64,000 nt of DNA, from assembly GCF_003346715.1 (NCBI RefSeq), contig NZ_QQPQ01000020.1, positions 43,319 through 107,318 of the forward strand. Reading direction: 5' to 3'. The stretch comes from Oceanispirochaeta sp. M1 (GTDB lineage Bacteria; Spirochaetota; Spirochaetia; DSM-2461). The notes below the pieces were generated by a model. The model saw only the letters and a program-made list of their open reading frames with translations. It ran no database searches and had not been told where the DNA came from. Below are positions 9,356 through 18,131 of the stretch, piece after piece. Each line of letters begins with the position of its first letter. Position 1 is the first letter of the stretch. A program made the translations under genes and the position numbers.

Positions 9356-9892
9356 ATGGAAGAACAGACCGTTCAGGAAATGACCCAGTACCTGACTTTT
9401 ACAATCAGCAATGAAAGTTATGCACTCAACGTAAGTAATGTAAAAGAGGTTCAGGAATTTACCTCTCTAACAAAAGTACCGAGGATGCCTGACTTTATGC
9501 GGGGAATAATCAATTTAAGAGGTAGTGTGGTTCCTGTTATCGACCTCAAGATGAAGTTCGGAATGGGCAGTACTGAGAAAGATATAGATACAAGCATTAT
9601 CGTAACAGAAGTAACCATGGAAGGTGAAACAGTAACCATGGGGCTCCTGACAGACTCTGTTAAAGAAGTAATAGAGCTCAATGATTCAGAAATCGAACCT
9701 ACTCCCTACATCGGTACAAAAATTGATACAGCTTTTATAAAAGGTATGGGAAAAAAAGATGATAATTTTCTGATTGTTCTGGATATTGATAAAGTCCTGA
9801 CTATAAGTGAAATCTCAATGGTTTCTACACAGGAAAAAGCGGAACCACAGGAAAAAGCGGAACCACAGGAAAAAGCGGAACCACAGGAATGA
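9356..9892 (+). CDS. cheW: Chemotaxis coupling protein CheW with repeat tail
   Basis: 178 aa. CheW is the SH3-like scaffold that joins chemoreceptors to CheA at the membrane array. Typical motifs are YLTFTI, YALNVSNVKEVQEF, VPRMPDFMRGIINLRG and PVIDLKMKFG. A strong ribosome-binding site (AAGGAGATG) precedes the ATG. After the core (about residue 155) there is an unusual tail made by three perfect 18-bp tandem repeats (QEKAEP) running to the stop. Next comes cheY 34 bp downstream. The tail is unlikely to be part of the fold; it may be a flexible linker or a recent slippage product. Confidence 0.92.
   Translation: MEEQTVQEMTQYLTFTISNESYALNVSNVKEVQEFTSLTKVPRMPDFMRGIINLRGSVVPVIDLKMKFGMGSTEKDIDTSIIVTEVTMEGETVTMGLLTDSVKEVIELNDSEIEPTPYIGTKIDTAFIKGMGKKDDNFLIVLDIDKVLTISEISMVSTQEKAEPQEKAEPQEKAEPQE
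9830..9889 (+). repeat. 18-bp tandem repeat in the cheW 3' end
   Basis: Three identical 18-bp units (9830-9847, 9848-9865, 9866-9883) followed by a partial unit CAGGAA before the TGA. They encode QEKAEP three times. Perfect identity at the DNA level points to recent slippage and probable copy-number variability among strains. Confidence 0.95.
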
Positions 9893-9926
9893 ACTAAAAT
9901 ATAGAACTAAAAATAAGGAACTATAA

Positions 9927-10292
9927 ATGAAAACAATTTTAATTGTAGATGACTCTCGAACAGTGAGAGAAAGTCTAAAATTTTTTCTCACTGAGGGTGG
10001 GTATCAGGTTATCGAAGGATGTGACGGGCAGGATGCTCTTAAAGTGATCGAGGGTAAAAGCTGTGATCTGGTAATAACCGATGTAAATATGCCCAATATG
10101 GACGGATTAACTCTTTTAGGAGAACTCCGGAAGATGAAAGATTTCAAGTTCACACCGATTCTGGTTCTGACAACAGAATCTCAGCAGAATATTATGGACA
10201 AGGGAAAGGAACTCGGTGCTACCGGCTGGATTGTCAAACCTTTTGATAATGACAAGGTAATGGCCGTAATTAAAAAAGTCATCGGAGATTAA
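9927..10292 (+). CDS. cheY: CheY-type response regulator
   Basis: 121-aa single receiver domain. It has the acidic pair in VDDSR, the phosphoacceptor Asp52 in VITDVNMPNMDG, the conserved Thr in VLTTES and the Lys of IVKPFD. In chemotaxis, phospho-CheY from CheA binds the flagellar motor switch. It is flanked by cheW and a STAS protein and lies four genes from cheA's methylation partners, so a chemotaxis role is well supported. A second CheY-like gene lies at 17766; which of them drives the motor cannot be told from sequence. Confidence 0.85.
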   Translation: MKTILIVDDSRTVRESLKFFLTEGGYQVIEGCDGQDALKVIEGKSCDLVITDVNMPNMDGLTLLGELRKMKDFKFTPILVLTTESQQNIMDKGKELGATGWIVKPFDNDKVMAVIKKVIGD

Positions 10293-10293
10293 T

Positions 10294-10578
10294 ATGCCTC
10301 CCAAAAAACAGGAAGTGCTTGAACTGAGTGGTAATTTGGATATCAGACAGGCAGAAGATTTACATGAAACCTTAAAAAAACTAAGCAGTGGAAAAACAAA
10401 TATTGTTCTTGATTTTTCCAAGGCCGAAGATATTGATTTTGCTATAGTACAGCTGCTTTTCAGTTTCAAAAAGTCACTTGCCGATCAGAAACGGAAACTC
10501 ATTTTCAAAGATGTGAATGAAAAAGTAGAATCCAAAATTATTCTATGCGATTTTAAGTCTCTTCTTCAGGAGAACTGA
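10294..10578 (+). CDS. Small STAS-domain protein
   Basis: 94 aa with the STAS fold pattern (LSGNLDIRQAEDLHETL, then IVLDFSKAEDIDFAIVQLL). Relatives act as anti-anti-sigma factors or as scaffold modules in signalling. The usual IDSSG phosphorylation site is replaced by IDFAI, so the phosphorylatable Ser is missing and a kinase-controlled switch is unlikely. It sits between cheY and cheA, two and three bases from its neighbours, implying a chemotaxis-array function. The start ATG is two bases after the cheY stop. Confidence 0.75.
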   Translation: MPPKKQEVLELSGNLDIRQAEDLHETLKKLSSGKTNIVLDFSKAEDIDFAIVQLLFSFKKSLADQKRKLIFKDVNEKVESKIILCDFKSLLQEN

Positions 10579-10580
10579 AT

Positions 10581-12680
10581 ATGATGAATCAATTTAAAGA
10601 GACCTTCAAAGAAGAAGCCTATGAGCTCCTCGGTAATCTGGAAGACCTGTTAATGGAGCTGGAGGAAAATCCCGAAGATCCTGATTCCATTTCAGCTGTA
10701 TTCAGAGCCATACATACAATTAAGGGTTCGGCATCCATGTTTGATTTTGGAGGTATCGCCTCTTTTACACATGTTGTTGAATCTGTTCTGGACGGTGTCC
10801 GGGAAGGAACTGTTCAGGTCAGCAAAGAACTTATTGACCTGACTCTTTTAAGCCGTGACCATATATTGGCAATGCTTAATTCCGAGAGTGATTCAACTCC
10901 AGAATTTGAAGCAATCTCTTCTGATATTATCTCCAAAATGAAGACATTGACCGGAGAAGAATCAGAAACTCCGGCTCCCGCTGAAACTGTTGCGGCTGCA
11001 CCTGAGACGAAAGAGGAAGAAGAAGAAAAGACATTTCGTATTCAGTTCAAACCTGATGAGAATCTTTTTCTCTCCGGAACCAACCCTATCCTGCTTTTAA
11101 ATGAATTGGCTGAAATGGGCGAATTTGCCTGTATCTGTCATGAGGAAAGTATTCCTGATTTTGATTATTTTAATCCCGAAGTCTGTTATATCAGCTGGGA
11201 TATCTATCTGACAAGTAAGAAAGCCATAAACGAAGTTAAGGATGTATTTATTTTCCTTGATTCCAAGTCTATGGTTGATGTTTCCATTATATCCGACTGG
11301 CAGAATATTCTAAGCAGTGATGAAAACCGGAAGCTGGGTGAGATCCTTATTGATAAAGGACTCATAGAGGCTTCACAGCTTGAAGCAATTCTGGACTCCA
11401 GAAAGAAAATAGGTGAACTACTTGTAGAAAAGGGGATAGTACAGGCTTCTGATGTAAAATCTGCATTGGAAGAACAGAAAATCTCCAATTCAATTAAGCA
11501 GAATTTAAATACCACCAGCACCGCCACAATCCGTGTGCAGAGTGCCAAACTCGATAGTCTTGTTGATACTGTGGGAGAACTTGTTACAGCACAGGCCAGG
11601 CTGACTCAGCTGGCAGTACAGGCCAAATCAGCATCTCTTATGTCTCTGGGAGAGCAGATAGAAAGACTCACTTCTGATCTGCGTGACAATACCATGAGTC
11701 TCAGGATGGTTCCCATCGGAACTACGTTCTCAAGATTTAAAAGACTTGTCCGGGACCTGTCATCCAGTCTCGATAAAAATATTCAGCTTGTCACCAAAGG
11801 CGGTGATACGGAGCTGGACAAAAATGTAATAGAGAAGCTCAATGATCCTCTGGTACATGTTATCCGTAATTCAATTGACCACGGTATCGAATCCGCTGAA
11901 AAACGGAAGGGAACCGGTAAGGACGAGATGGGAACCATCACACTGGATGCTCATTACACTGGAGCCAATGTTCAGCTGCAGATTCGTGATGACGGACAGG
12001 GGCTGGATAAGGAAGCAATCCTGAAGAAGGCTGTTGAAAAGGGAATTGTCGCCTCTGATGCTCAGCTCAGTGATGAAGACATCTACAGTCTCATATTCAT
12101 GCCTGGATTTTCAACAGCACAGAGTGTTACCAGTGTTTCCGGCCGCGGAGTGGGGATGGATGTAGTACGGAAACAGATCGATGCGCTTAATGGATCAATT
12201 CATATAAAGAGTGAACAGGGTGTTGGAACCGAGTTTTCTCTCCATCTGCCCTTTACCCTTGCCATTATTGAGGGTCTTCTTGTCAGAATAAACGATGAAA
12301 AATATGTATTCCCCCTCTCTATGGTTCAAGCCTGTATGGAGCTGACAAAAGAACAGCGGGAAGGTCATGGAAAGAAAAGACTCATAGAGTACAGGGACTC
12401 AGTTATACCTTATATACGGCTTCGTGAAATGTTCACAGAGCAGAGCGATGTCCCTGATCGGGAGCATCTTGTTGTTATTCAGACTGAAAGCAGTGTTACA
12501 GGATTTGTTGTGGATGAAGTTATCGGAGATCATCAGACTGTAATCAAAAATATGGGTAAGCTGTATAAGGATGTGAACTATATCACTGGAGCTACCATAC
12601 TGGGAGACGGAAGTGTCGCCCTGATTCTGGATGTAAACCGTATATCCACACTGGCCAGGACAGAGGACTTAAAGAAATGA
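10581..12680 (+). CDS. cheA: Chemotaxis histidine kinase CheA
   Basis: 699 aa. CheA autophosphorylates under receptor control and phosphorylates CheY and CheB. Domains in order: Hpt P1 with His45 in AIHTIKGSA; a linker rich in Glu, Pro and Ala; a region (about 150-235) of P2-like character; a segment at about 250-303 with two LGE-ILIDKG / IGELLVEKG repeats resembling the N-terminal domain of type II secretion ATPases (MshEN-like), which is not in textbook CheA; dimerisation helices (about 315-380); HATPase with N box VIRNSIDHGIE, G1 DDGQGLD and G2 GRGVGMDVV; and a CheW-like P5 domain to the end. RBS AGGAG precedes 10581. The stop overlaps cheR's start. Confidence 0.93.
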   Translation: MMNQFKETFKEEAYELLGNLEDLLMELEENPEDPDSISAVFRAIHTIKGSASMFDFGGIASFTHVVESVLDGVREGTVQVSKELIDLTLLSRDHILAMLNSESDSTPEFEAISSDIISKMKTLTGEESETPAPAETVAAAPETKEEEEEKTFRIQFKPDENLFLSGTNPILLLNELAEMGEFACICHEESIPDFDYFNPEVCYISWDIYLTSKKAINEVKDVFIFLDSKSMVDVSIISDWQNILSSDENRKLGEILIDKGLIEASQLEAILDSRKKIGELLVEKGIVQASDVKSALEEQKISNSIKQNLNTTSTATIRVQSAKLDSLVDTVGELVTAQARLTQLAVQAKSASLMSLGEQIERLTSDLRDNTMSLRMVPIGTTFSRFKRLVRDLSSSLDKNIQLVTKGGDTELDKNVIEKLNDPLVHVIRNSIDHGIESAEKRKGTGKDEMGTITLDAHYTGANVQLQIRDDGQGLDKEAILKKAVEKGIVASDAQLSDEDIYSLIFMPGFSTAQSVTSVSGRGVGMDVVRKQIDALNGSIHIKSEQGVGTEFSLHLPFTLAIIEGLLVRINDEKYVFPLSMVQACMELTKEQREGHGKKRLIEYRDSVIPYIRLREMFTEQSDVPDREHLVVIQTESSVTGFVVDEVIGDHQTVIKNMGKLYKDVNYITGATILGDGSVALILDVNRISTLARTEDLKK

Positions 12681-13522
12681 ATGTCTCATTGGAGCGACCC
12701 GTACTTGAGCCCCGGGAGTTTAAAAAACTCAGTAACTTCATAGAACGGGAACTTGGTATCCGTATGCCTGAGATAAAAAGGATCATGCTGGAATCCAGGT
12801 TACATAAACGCCTGCGTGTCTTAAAACTCAATAATTTTGCTGAATACTGTGACTATCTGTTCAGCGATACGGGAATGCGCCAGGAATTCCCCTTTATGAT
12901 TGATGTTGTAACTACAAACAAGACCGATTTTTTCAGGGAACCCGACCATTTTGTCTATCTTGAGAATAGTATCGTACGTCCGTATCTGGACCGCAGTCAT
13001 GGAAGCGGATCCTTTGATATCTGGTCTTCAGCAAGTTCTACGGGAGAAGAGATTTACACTCTGGCCATGGTTCTGGAGGGGATCAGAGAGGATTTCGGTG
13101 CATTGAATTATACTATTCTCGGCTCTGATATCTCTCAGGAGGTTCTTGCAAAAGCAAGAAAGGGGGTTTATCACAATTCCCGCATTGAAACTATCCCTAT
13201 GAATCTTAAAAAGAAATACTTCCTGAAAAGTAAAAATAAATCGGAAGAGCTGGTCAAAGTGAAACCGATTATTCAAAGAAATGTAAGTTTTGTTCAGCAG
13301 AATCTGATGCATGACAAATACGATATTAAAAAAACATTTGATATCATATTCTGTAGAAATGTCCTTATCTATTTTTCCCAGGAGAAGCAGAAAAAGATAC
13401 TCCTTAATCTGCACAGTCATCTCAAACCCGACGGAACCCTTTTTCTGGGTCATTCGGAAACTATAACCGGATTGAATTTACCCTTTCTGTCGGTGGCTCC
13501 GACAATTTATAGAAAAAACTGA
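12677..13522 (+). CDS. cheR: Chemoreceptor methyltransferase CheR
   Basis: 281 aa. CheR transfers methyl groups from SAM to glutamates of chemoreceptors for adaptation. An N-terminal helical domain is followed by TTNKTDFFREPDHF, the SAM-binding motif SSASSTGEEIYTLAM, GSDIS, and FCRNVLIYFSQEKQ, all typical. The C-terminus LGHSETI-x-G is conserved. The ATG overlaps the cheA stop (ATGA), so translation is coupled. CheB follows after 16 bp, giving a complete adaptation pair, with CheD upstream as a third adaptation enzyme. Confidence 0.93.
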   Translation: MNVSLERPVLEPREFKKLSNFIERELGIRMPEIKRIMLESRLHKRLRVLKLNNFAEYCDYLFSDTGMRQEFPFMIDVVTTNKTDFFREPDHFVYLENSIVRPYLDRSHGSGSFDIWSSASSTGEEIYTLAMVLEGIREDFGALNYTILGSDISQEVLAKARKGVYHNSRIETIPMNLKKKYFLKSKNKSEELVKVKPIIQRNVSFVQQNLMHDKYDIKKTFDIIFCRNVLIYFSQEKQKKILLNLHSHLKPDGTLFLGHSETITGLNLPFLSVAPTIYRKN

Positions 13523-13538
13523 TTAAAGGATCATCCCT

Positions 13539-14615
13539 ATGGCAGCACAAAAAATAAAAGTACTTATAATTGATGATTCTGCGGTTGTACGTCAGACATT
13601 GTCTTCGATCATCGATGCAGAAAGAGATATTGAGGTGATCAACACAGCGCCGAATCCTATTATCGGTGAAAAGAAAATAGCCGCGCAGAAGCCCGATGTT
13701 ATTGTCCTTGATATTGAAATGCCTCAGATGGACGGACTTACTTTCCTGAAAAAACTGATGGCGGAAAACCCTATACCCACCATTATCTGTTCCAGTACAA
13801 CAGATAAAGGCGGGCAGAATGCACTCACCGCAATAGACCTGGGTGCTGTAGATATTGTAACAAAGCCTAAAGTCGGTACCAAGGAATTCCTTCAGGAATC
13901 GAGTATAAGAATATGCGATGTTATACGTGCTGCCGCAACAACTAAAGCCAGGGTCAGAAAACCTGTTTCCCAGGGTCTCGTTGCCCCAAAATTAACAGCT
14001 GATGCAATTCTTTCAAAATCAAATAGACCCCTGGCTATCGCTACAACTGAAAAAGTTATAGCCGTCGGTGCATCCACAGGCGGTACAGAAGCTCTCAGAA
14101 TCTTTCTTGAGATGATGCCAGCAAACTCTCCCGGAATCGTAATAGTTCAGCATATGCCTGAACATTTTACAAAATCTTTTGCACAAAGACTGAATTCTCT
14201 TTGCAGAATTGAGGTTAAAGAAGCAGAGAATAATGATGTTGTTTATCCTGGAAGAGCATTGATTGCTCCTGGAAATCAGCATCTCCTTCTTAAAAGACAG
14301 GGTGCCCGTTATTATGTAGAAACTAAAGACGGTCCTCTTGTGTGTCGACATAAACCCTCCGTTGATGTCCTTTTTCGTTCAGCCGCACGTTACTCAGGTC
14401 CCAATACAGTTGGTGTCATTATGACAGGTATGGGAGATGATGGAGCCAGAGGAATGAAGGAAATGAAGGAAGCGGGAGCCTATAATATTGCGCAGGATGA
14501 AAAGACCTGTGTTGTTTTTGGTATGCCCAATGAAGCAATTAAAAGAGGTGGAGTAGATAATGTTCTCCCACTGCAGAAAATTGCCGAAGAAGTGATCAGG
14601 AGAACTAATGGATAA
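13539..14615 (+). CDS. cheB: Chemotaxis methylesterase/deamidase CheB
   Basis: 358 aa. An N-terminal receiver (acidic pair in IIDDSAV, phosphoacceptor Asp58 in [11 protein letters not shown]) controls a C-terminal esterase that demethylates or deamidates receptors. The catalytic triad is visible: Ser179 in [10 protein letters not shown], His205 in VQHMPEHF and Asp301 in [11 protein letters not shown]. The linker between domains is about 40 residues. The 3' end overlaps the next gene by 8 bp. Confidence 0.93.
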   Translation: MAAQKIKVLIIDDSAVVRQTLSSIIDAERDIEVINTAPNPIIGEKKIAAQKPDVIVLDIEMPQMDGLTFLKKLMAENPIPTIICSSTTDKGGQNALTAIDLGAVDIVTKPKVGTKEFLQESSIRICDVIRAAATTKARVRKPVSQGLVAPKLTADAILSKSNRPLAIATTEKVIAVGASTGGTEALRIFLEMMPANSPGIVIVQHMPEHFTKSFAQRLNSLCRIEVKEAENNDVVYPGRALIAPGNQHLLLKRQGARYYVETKDGPLVCRHKPSVDVLFRSAARYSGPNTVGVIMTGMGDDGARGMKEMKEAGAYNIAQDEKTCVVFGMPNEAIKRGGVDNVLPLQKIAEEVIRRTNG

Positions 14616-16326
14616 GGTCTTACCCATAATTGATGAGCTTAAAAAAATTGTGACCTCACTTGGGGACGTGTATCTTAATATGGCGGATAACTATCCTGAT
14701 CTGTTTCGTGCTCTAGATGCTAAACTCAATAATCTGAATACTGACGGAAACAATAATCTTGACTATCTGGTTCAGGATATTGACTCTTCAGTTCACAAAC
14801 AGACAGTTTTTTTAGAACGTCTGAGCGAAAGTGATTCCGTATTTCTTGACATGATGACCGAAGAGCTTGAAGAGATTAAAAGACTGGACAGCTATATTGA
14901 CCAGATAGAAGATGATTCGGCAGAACTTGAACTTATCTCTCTTAATGCCATGGTCACAGCCCTGAAAGCCGGAAAAAACGGCGGCGCCTTTCCCTATATA
15001 ACGGAAGAGCTGCAGAAAGTCTCTAAGAGCTCAGCCCGGCTCAGTATGAATCTCAAAACCAAAGGTAATGATCTTAGTAAGATATTCTCCAGCTTTATAA
15101 ATTCCATCAATGACGACAAGAGCCAGATATCTGAACTGATAAAATCCATTGCTTCCGAATTTACATCACTCACAGGAATGACCAGAGATTTTCAGTCTAA
15201 ATCTGATAAAGTTCTGGGAGACGTTAGAAATCAGGTTGGTTCAATTAAGGCTCCTCTTTACCAGATTATTTCGGAAGTTCAGAAGCATGATATCATCAGA
15301 CAGTCGGTAGATCATGTGATCCTGGCTCTTGAGCATATAAAAGATAGTCCGGAAAAAGAGTTGGAAAAACAACTGGATGCTCTGTCCTACGGCAGCCGTG
15401 TTTTTGGATTCTGTTACGAAATACTGAATGAGATTCATGGTGAACTGGAAGGTAATTACAATACATTCAAGGTTAAATCTGAGAGCCTGAATACTCTTAT
15501 CAATTTTATCCAGGAATCTGGAGATTCTATCAAAGGCGGAAGATCTTATGTATCTTATGATGTCCAGATTGAAGAAATCCAGAGAAAGATAGAGACTTCC
15601 CTGAATCACCTGAAAAAGGGCAGTATTCAGGCAAACATGCAGAAGAATCTTGACGGAATCTATCATGATATTGCCAGTTTGGAGGAGTCATACAGCGGGT
15701 TTTCTAGAATAATAAACTGGGTAAAGACCATAAATATTTCAAGCCGGGTTGAGGCTGCCAAGCTGCCGCATCTCGAAAATATGTCATATATAATCGAAAA
15801 CATCACATCCCGGACAGATTCAATTGAAGAATCTGTAGATCTGGTTATCAAATCCATTACAGAATTCAAGAAAAATTCAGATGTCCTAATAAAGGATTTT
15901 TTTGCACAGTCAAATAAGGATGCTGTTCAGGTTGATAATTTTGGTACAGATCTTAAGAAGAGTCTGGATGAAGTAAATGATTACAGCCTTAATATTAAAG
16001 AAAAAATGAGTGAACTCATCGATACAGGAGATCAGTTCCTGGAATTCTACAAGATGGCAAATAGCGATCTGGACCGCATGGATAAACTTGTTGGCGAAAT
16101 TAAGAGCATTATTAATATTATTGAAATTGAAAAAGAAGAATTTGAAAGAAGGCTGAAATTGCTCCTTGAAAGTGAAGGACTGGACAGCTGGGAACTAAGG
16201 GGTGATGAGATTAGACAGTTAATCGATAAATTCACAATCTATATCCATAAAAAGAAAGTTGATTCAGAGGGTTCTCTTGATATGGATGGTGAAGGAGCCA
16301 GCAGTGGTGAAATCACTTTGTTCTGA
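14608..16326 (+). CDS. Soluble coiled-coil protein with receptor-hairpin-like segments
   Basis: 572 aa, almost entirely helical coiled coil, with no membrane span or signal peptide. Two segments resemble the signalling hairpin of methyl-accepting chemotaxis proteins: near residues 108-145 ([19 protein letters not shown], compare the usual LLALNAA-x-EAARAGE-x-G-x-G) and near 370-400 ([19 protein letters not shown]). Both are degenerate, so it may be a cytosolic receptor relative, or a structural or CheA/CheW-binding coiled coil. The 8-bp overlap with cheB and its place in the operon support a role in the chemotaxis array. Exact function unknown. Confidence 0.65.
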   Translation: MDKVLPIIDELKKIVTSLGDVYLNMADNYPDLFRALDAKLNNLNTDGNNNLDYLVQDIDSSVHKQTVFLERLSESDSVFLDMMTEELEEIKRLDSYIDQIEDDSAELELISLNAMVTALKAGKNGGAFPYITEELQKVSKSSARLSMNLKTKGNDLSKIFSSFINSINDDKSQISELIKSIASEFTSLTGMTRDFQSKSDKVLGDVRNQVGSIKAPLYQIISEVQKHDIIRQSVDHVILALEHIKDSPEKELEKQLDALSYGSRVFGFCYEILNEIHGELEGNYNTFKVKSESLNTLINFIQESGDSIKGGRSYVSYDVQIEEIQRKIETSLNHLKKGSIQANMQKNLDGIYHDIASLEESYSGFSRIINWVKTINISSRVEAAKLPHLENMSYIIENITSRTDSIEESVDLVIKSITEFKKNSDVLIKDFFAQSNKDAVQVDNFGTDLKKSLDEVNDYSLNIKEKMSELIDTGDQFLEFYKMANSDLDRMDKLVGEIKSIINIIEIEKEEFERRLKLLLESEGLDSWELRGDEIRQLIDKFTIYIHKKKVDSEGSLDMDGEGASSGEITLF

Positions 16327-16334
16327 ACTTTCTA

Positions 16335-16363
16335 TTGACAGCATGGTCACAGCCAAATAGAGT
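16335..16363 (+). promoter_or_regulatory. Promoter for the Cas2-like gene and prfB
   Basis: TTGACA at 16335-16340 and TAGAGT at 16358-16363 are separated by exactly 17 bp. The expected transcription start is about 16369-16371, which coincides with the ATG at 16370. The transcript would therefore be leaderless or nearly so. Confidence 0.5.
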
Positions 16364-16369
16364 ATATTT

Positions 16370-16666
16370 ATGTTTGTTTCCATCATTGTTGACCTGGGTA
16401 ATGAAGACAGTCAGAAAATTGTTCAAAATCTTTTATTTCGTTATGGATTTAAGCAGATTCAGAATAATACATTTGAATCGTTATCAATTAACGAAAATAA
16501 TCTGTCTCGTCTGAAGCTGGACCTGGACCGTTCCACTGATTTTTATGACTCGATACGTATATACCAGTACCCTATTAAGGGTACTCTGGTTATTACATCA
16601 TTAACCGAGAAACGATGGCGCAGGAATATTATTAAAGAAAAAAACACCGGAGGCGCAAATGCTTAG
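16370..16666 (+). CDS. Solitary Cas2-like ferredoxin-fold protein
   Basis: 98 aa with the order and motifs of the Cas2/VapD ferredoxin fold: a first strand ending in an Asp (FVSIIVDLG), helix with LLFRYGF, a strand QIQNNTFES, then DSIRIYQY and a final hydrophobic strand. True Cas2 proteins have this Asp and a DSVRIY-like segment. No cas1, other cas gene or repeat-spacer array is in the window, so a CRISPR role is doubtful; a nuclease or nucleic-acid-binding housekeeping relative is possible. It overlaps prfB by 8 bp. Assignment rests on pattern resemblance only. Confidence 0.55.
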   Translation: MFVSIIVDLGNEDSQKIVQNLLFRYGFKQIQNNTFESLSINENNLSRLKLDLDRSTDFYDSIRIYQYPIKGTLVITSLTEKRWRRNIIKEKNTGGANA

Positions 16667-17769
16667 TGATATATCTACGAAATTAAAATCCCTTGACGGG
16701 GATATCCTTGATACCTGGAGGCGACTTTGACACGGCTGAATTAAAGAATCAGGCTGTTGAACTCGAAAAGGAGTCGGGAGATCCCAATTTCTGGAATGAC
16801 CGCGAAAATGCAGAGACAAAGCTCGCCCAGCTTAAAAGACTCAAGAATAAATTTGAACCCTGGGAAAAACTTGTCCAGGATCTTTCAGATGTAAAAGAGC
16901 TGTTCGAACTGGCTGTAGAGGAGGGGGATGAATCCCTAGAATCTGAAATCCAGGAACAATTGACTAAAATTGCAGATAGTTTTTCAAATCTCAATTCACT
17001 TGAATTGCTGAGTGAAGAGACAGATGTTCTTTCGGCCTTCATCACCATACATTCAGGAGCAGGTGGAACAGAAGCCTGTGACTGGACCAGCATGCTCTAC
17101 CGTATGTACAGCAGATGGATTGAACGAAAAAAATACAAAATAACTATTATGGATACTGTTGAAGCCGAAGGCGGGATCAAGTCAATCTCATTCCAGGTGG
17201 ATGGTGATTACTCCTACGGTTATCTGAAAGGCGAAGGCGGGATTCACCGTCTTGTGAGAATCTCACCATTTGATTCAAATGCAAGAAGACATACATCCTT
17301 TGCATCGGTTTATGTTTCTCCTGTTATTGACGACTCCATAGATGTTGATATTAAACCCGATGATATCCGTGTAGATACCTATAGGGCATCAGGTTCCGGT
17401 GGACAGCATGTAAACAAGACCAGTTCTGCCGTCCGTATGACCCATATTGAAACTGGAATCGTAGTACAGTGTCAGAATCAGAGAAGTCAGCTGAAAAACA
17501 GGGACTCCGCCATGAAAATGCTGAAGTCCAGACTCTACGAGTATTTAAAGCAGAAACAGGAAGAAGAGAAGTCTCAGAATGCCGCCGAAAAAAAAGATAT
17601 AGGTTGGGGTTCCCAGATCCGCTCCTATGTTTTCCACCCTTATACCATGGTGAAGGACCTACGTACCCGGCAGGAGACAGGCAATATTCAGAATGTTATG
17701 GACGGAGATATTGATCAGTTTATCGATGCTTATCTCAAATATTTATGGTCGGGAAATAAGCTAGAATGA
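16659..17769 (+). CDS. prfB: Peptide chain release factor 2 with programmed +1 frameshift
   Basis: RF2 releases peptides at UGA and UAA. Translation starts at ATG 16659, reads 23 codons and meets an in-frame TGA at 16728-16730. The site is CTT TGA C preceded by a Shine-Dalgarno-like GGAGG (16717-16721), the classic RF2 autoregulatory frameshift. Shifting +1 continues as DTAELKNQ and ends at 17769, giving 369 aa (the E. coli protein is 365). The tripeptide region reads SPFDSNARR (RF2-type SPF) and the catalytic GGQ is in SGSGGQHVNK. The start overlaps the Cas2-like gene; the stop overlaps the next cheY (ATGA). An annotation starting at a TTG near 16693 would be wrong. Confidence 0.93.
16717..16731 (+). 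promoter_or_regulatory. prfB programmed frameshift site
   Basis: GGAGG, three bases, then CTT TGA C. The internal Shine-Dalgarno and slippery CUU before UGA are the known elements of RF2 autoregulation: low RF2 lets ribosomes pause at UGA and slip +1. Confidence 0.93.
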
Positions 17770-18131
17770 GAATACTGGTAGTTGACGATTTGCCTTTTAT
17801 GCGATCTATCATCTCGGATATCGTTACTGAAACCGGGCATATTGTCATTGGAGAAGCGGGTGACGGGATTGAATGCCTTTCCCGTTACAAGGCTCTCCTG
17901 CCGGATCTTGTCCTGCTGGATATTGTCATGCCCCGTATGAACGGGGTGGAGGCTCTTAAAAGTCTGAAAAAAGTTTATCCTGATTCAAAAGTTATTATGT
18001 GCTCATCGTTGAGTGATCAGGAAAAAATTATACAGGCCATCCGACTGGGGGCCTCGGACTATATTGTCAAACCTTTTCAAAGGAAGCGGCTTGTTTCCGC
18101 GATAAACAGAGCCTGCAGTGTAAATGATTAG
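17766..18131 (+). CDS. Second CheY-like response regulator
   Basis: 121-aa single receiver domain with VDDLPFMR, phosphoacceptor Asp52 in LLDIVMPRMNG, Ser in MCSSLSD at the Thr/Ser switch position and Lys in IVKPFQ. It starts in the prfB stop (ATGA) and overlaps the PEGA gene by 8 bp. It resembles CheY proteins of the type used in chemotaxis but lies beyond prfB, so its kinase partner is uncertain; CheA at 10581 is the nearest candidate. Confidence 0.8.
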   Translation: MRILVVDDLPFMRSIISDIVTETGHIVIGEAGDGIECLSRYKALLPDLVLLDIVMPRMNGVEALKSLKKVYPDSKVIMCSSLSDQEKIIQAIRLGASDYIVKPFQRKRLVSAINRACSVND

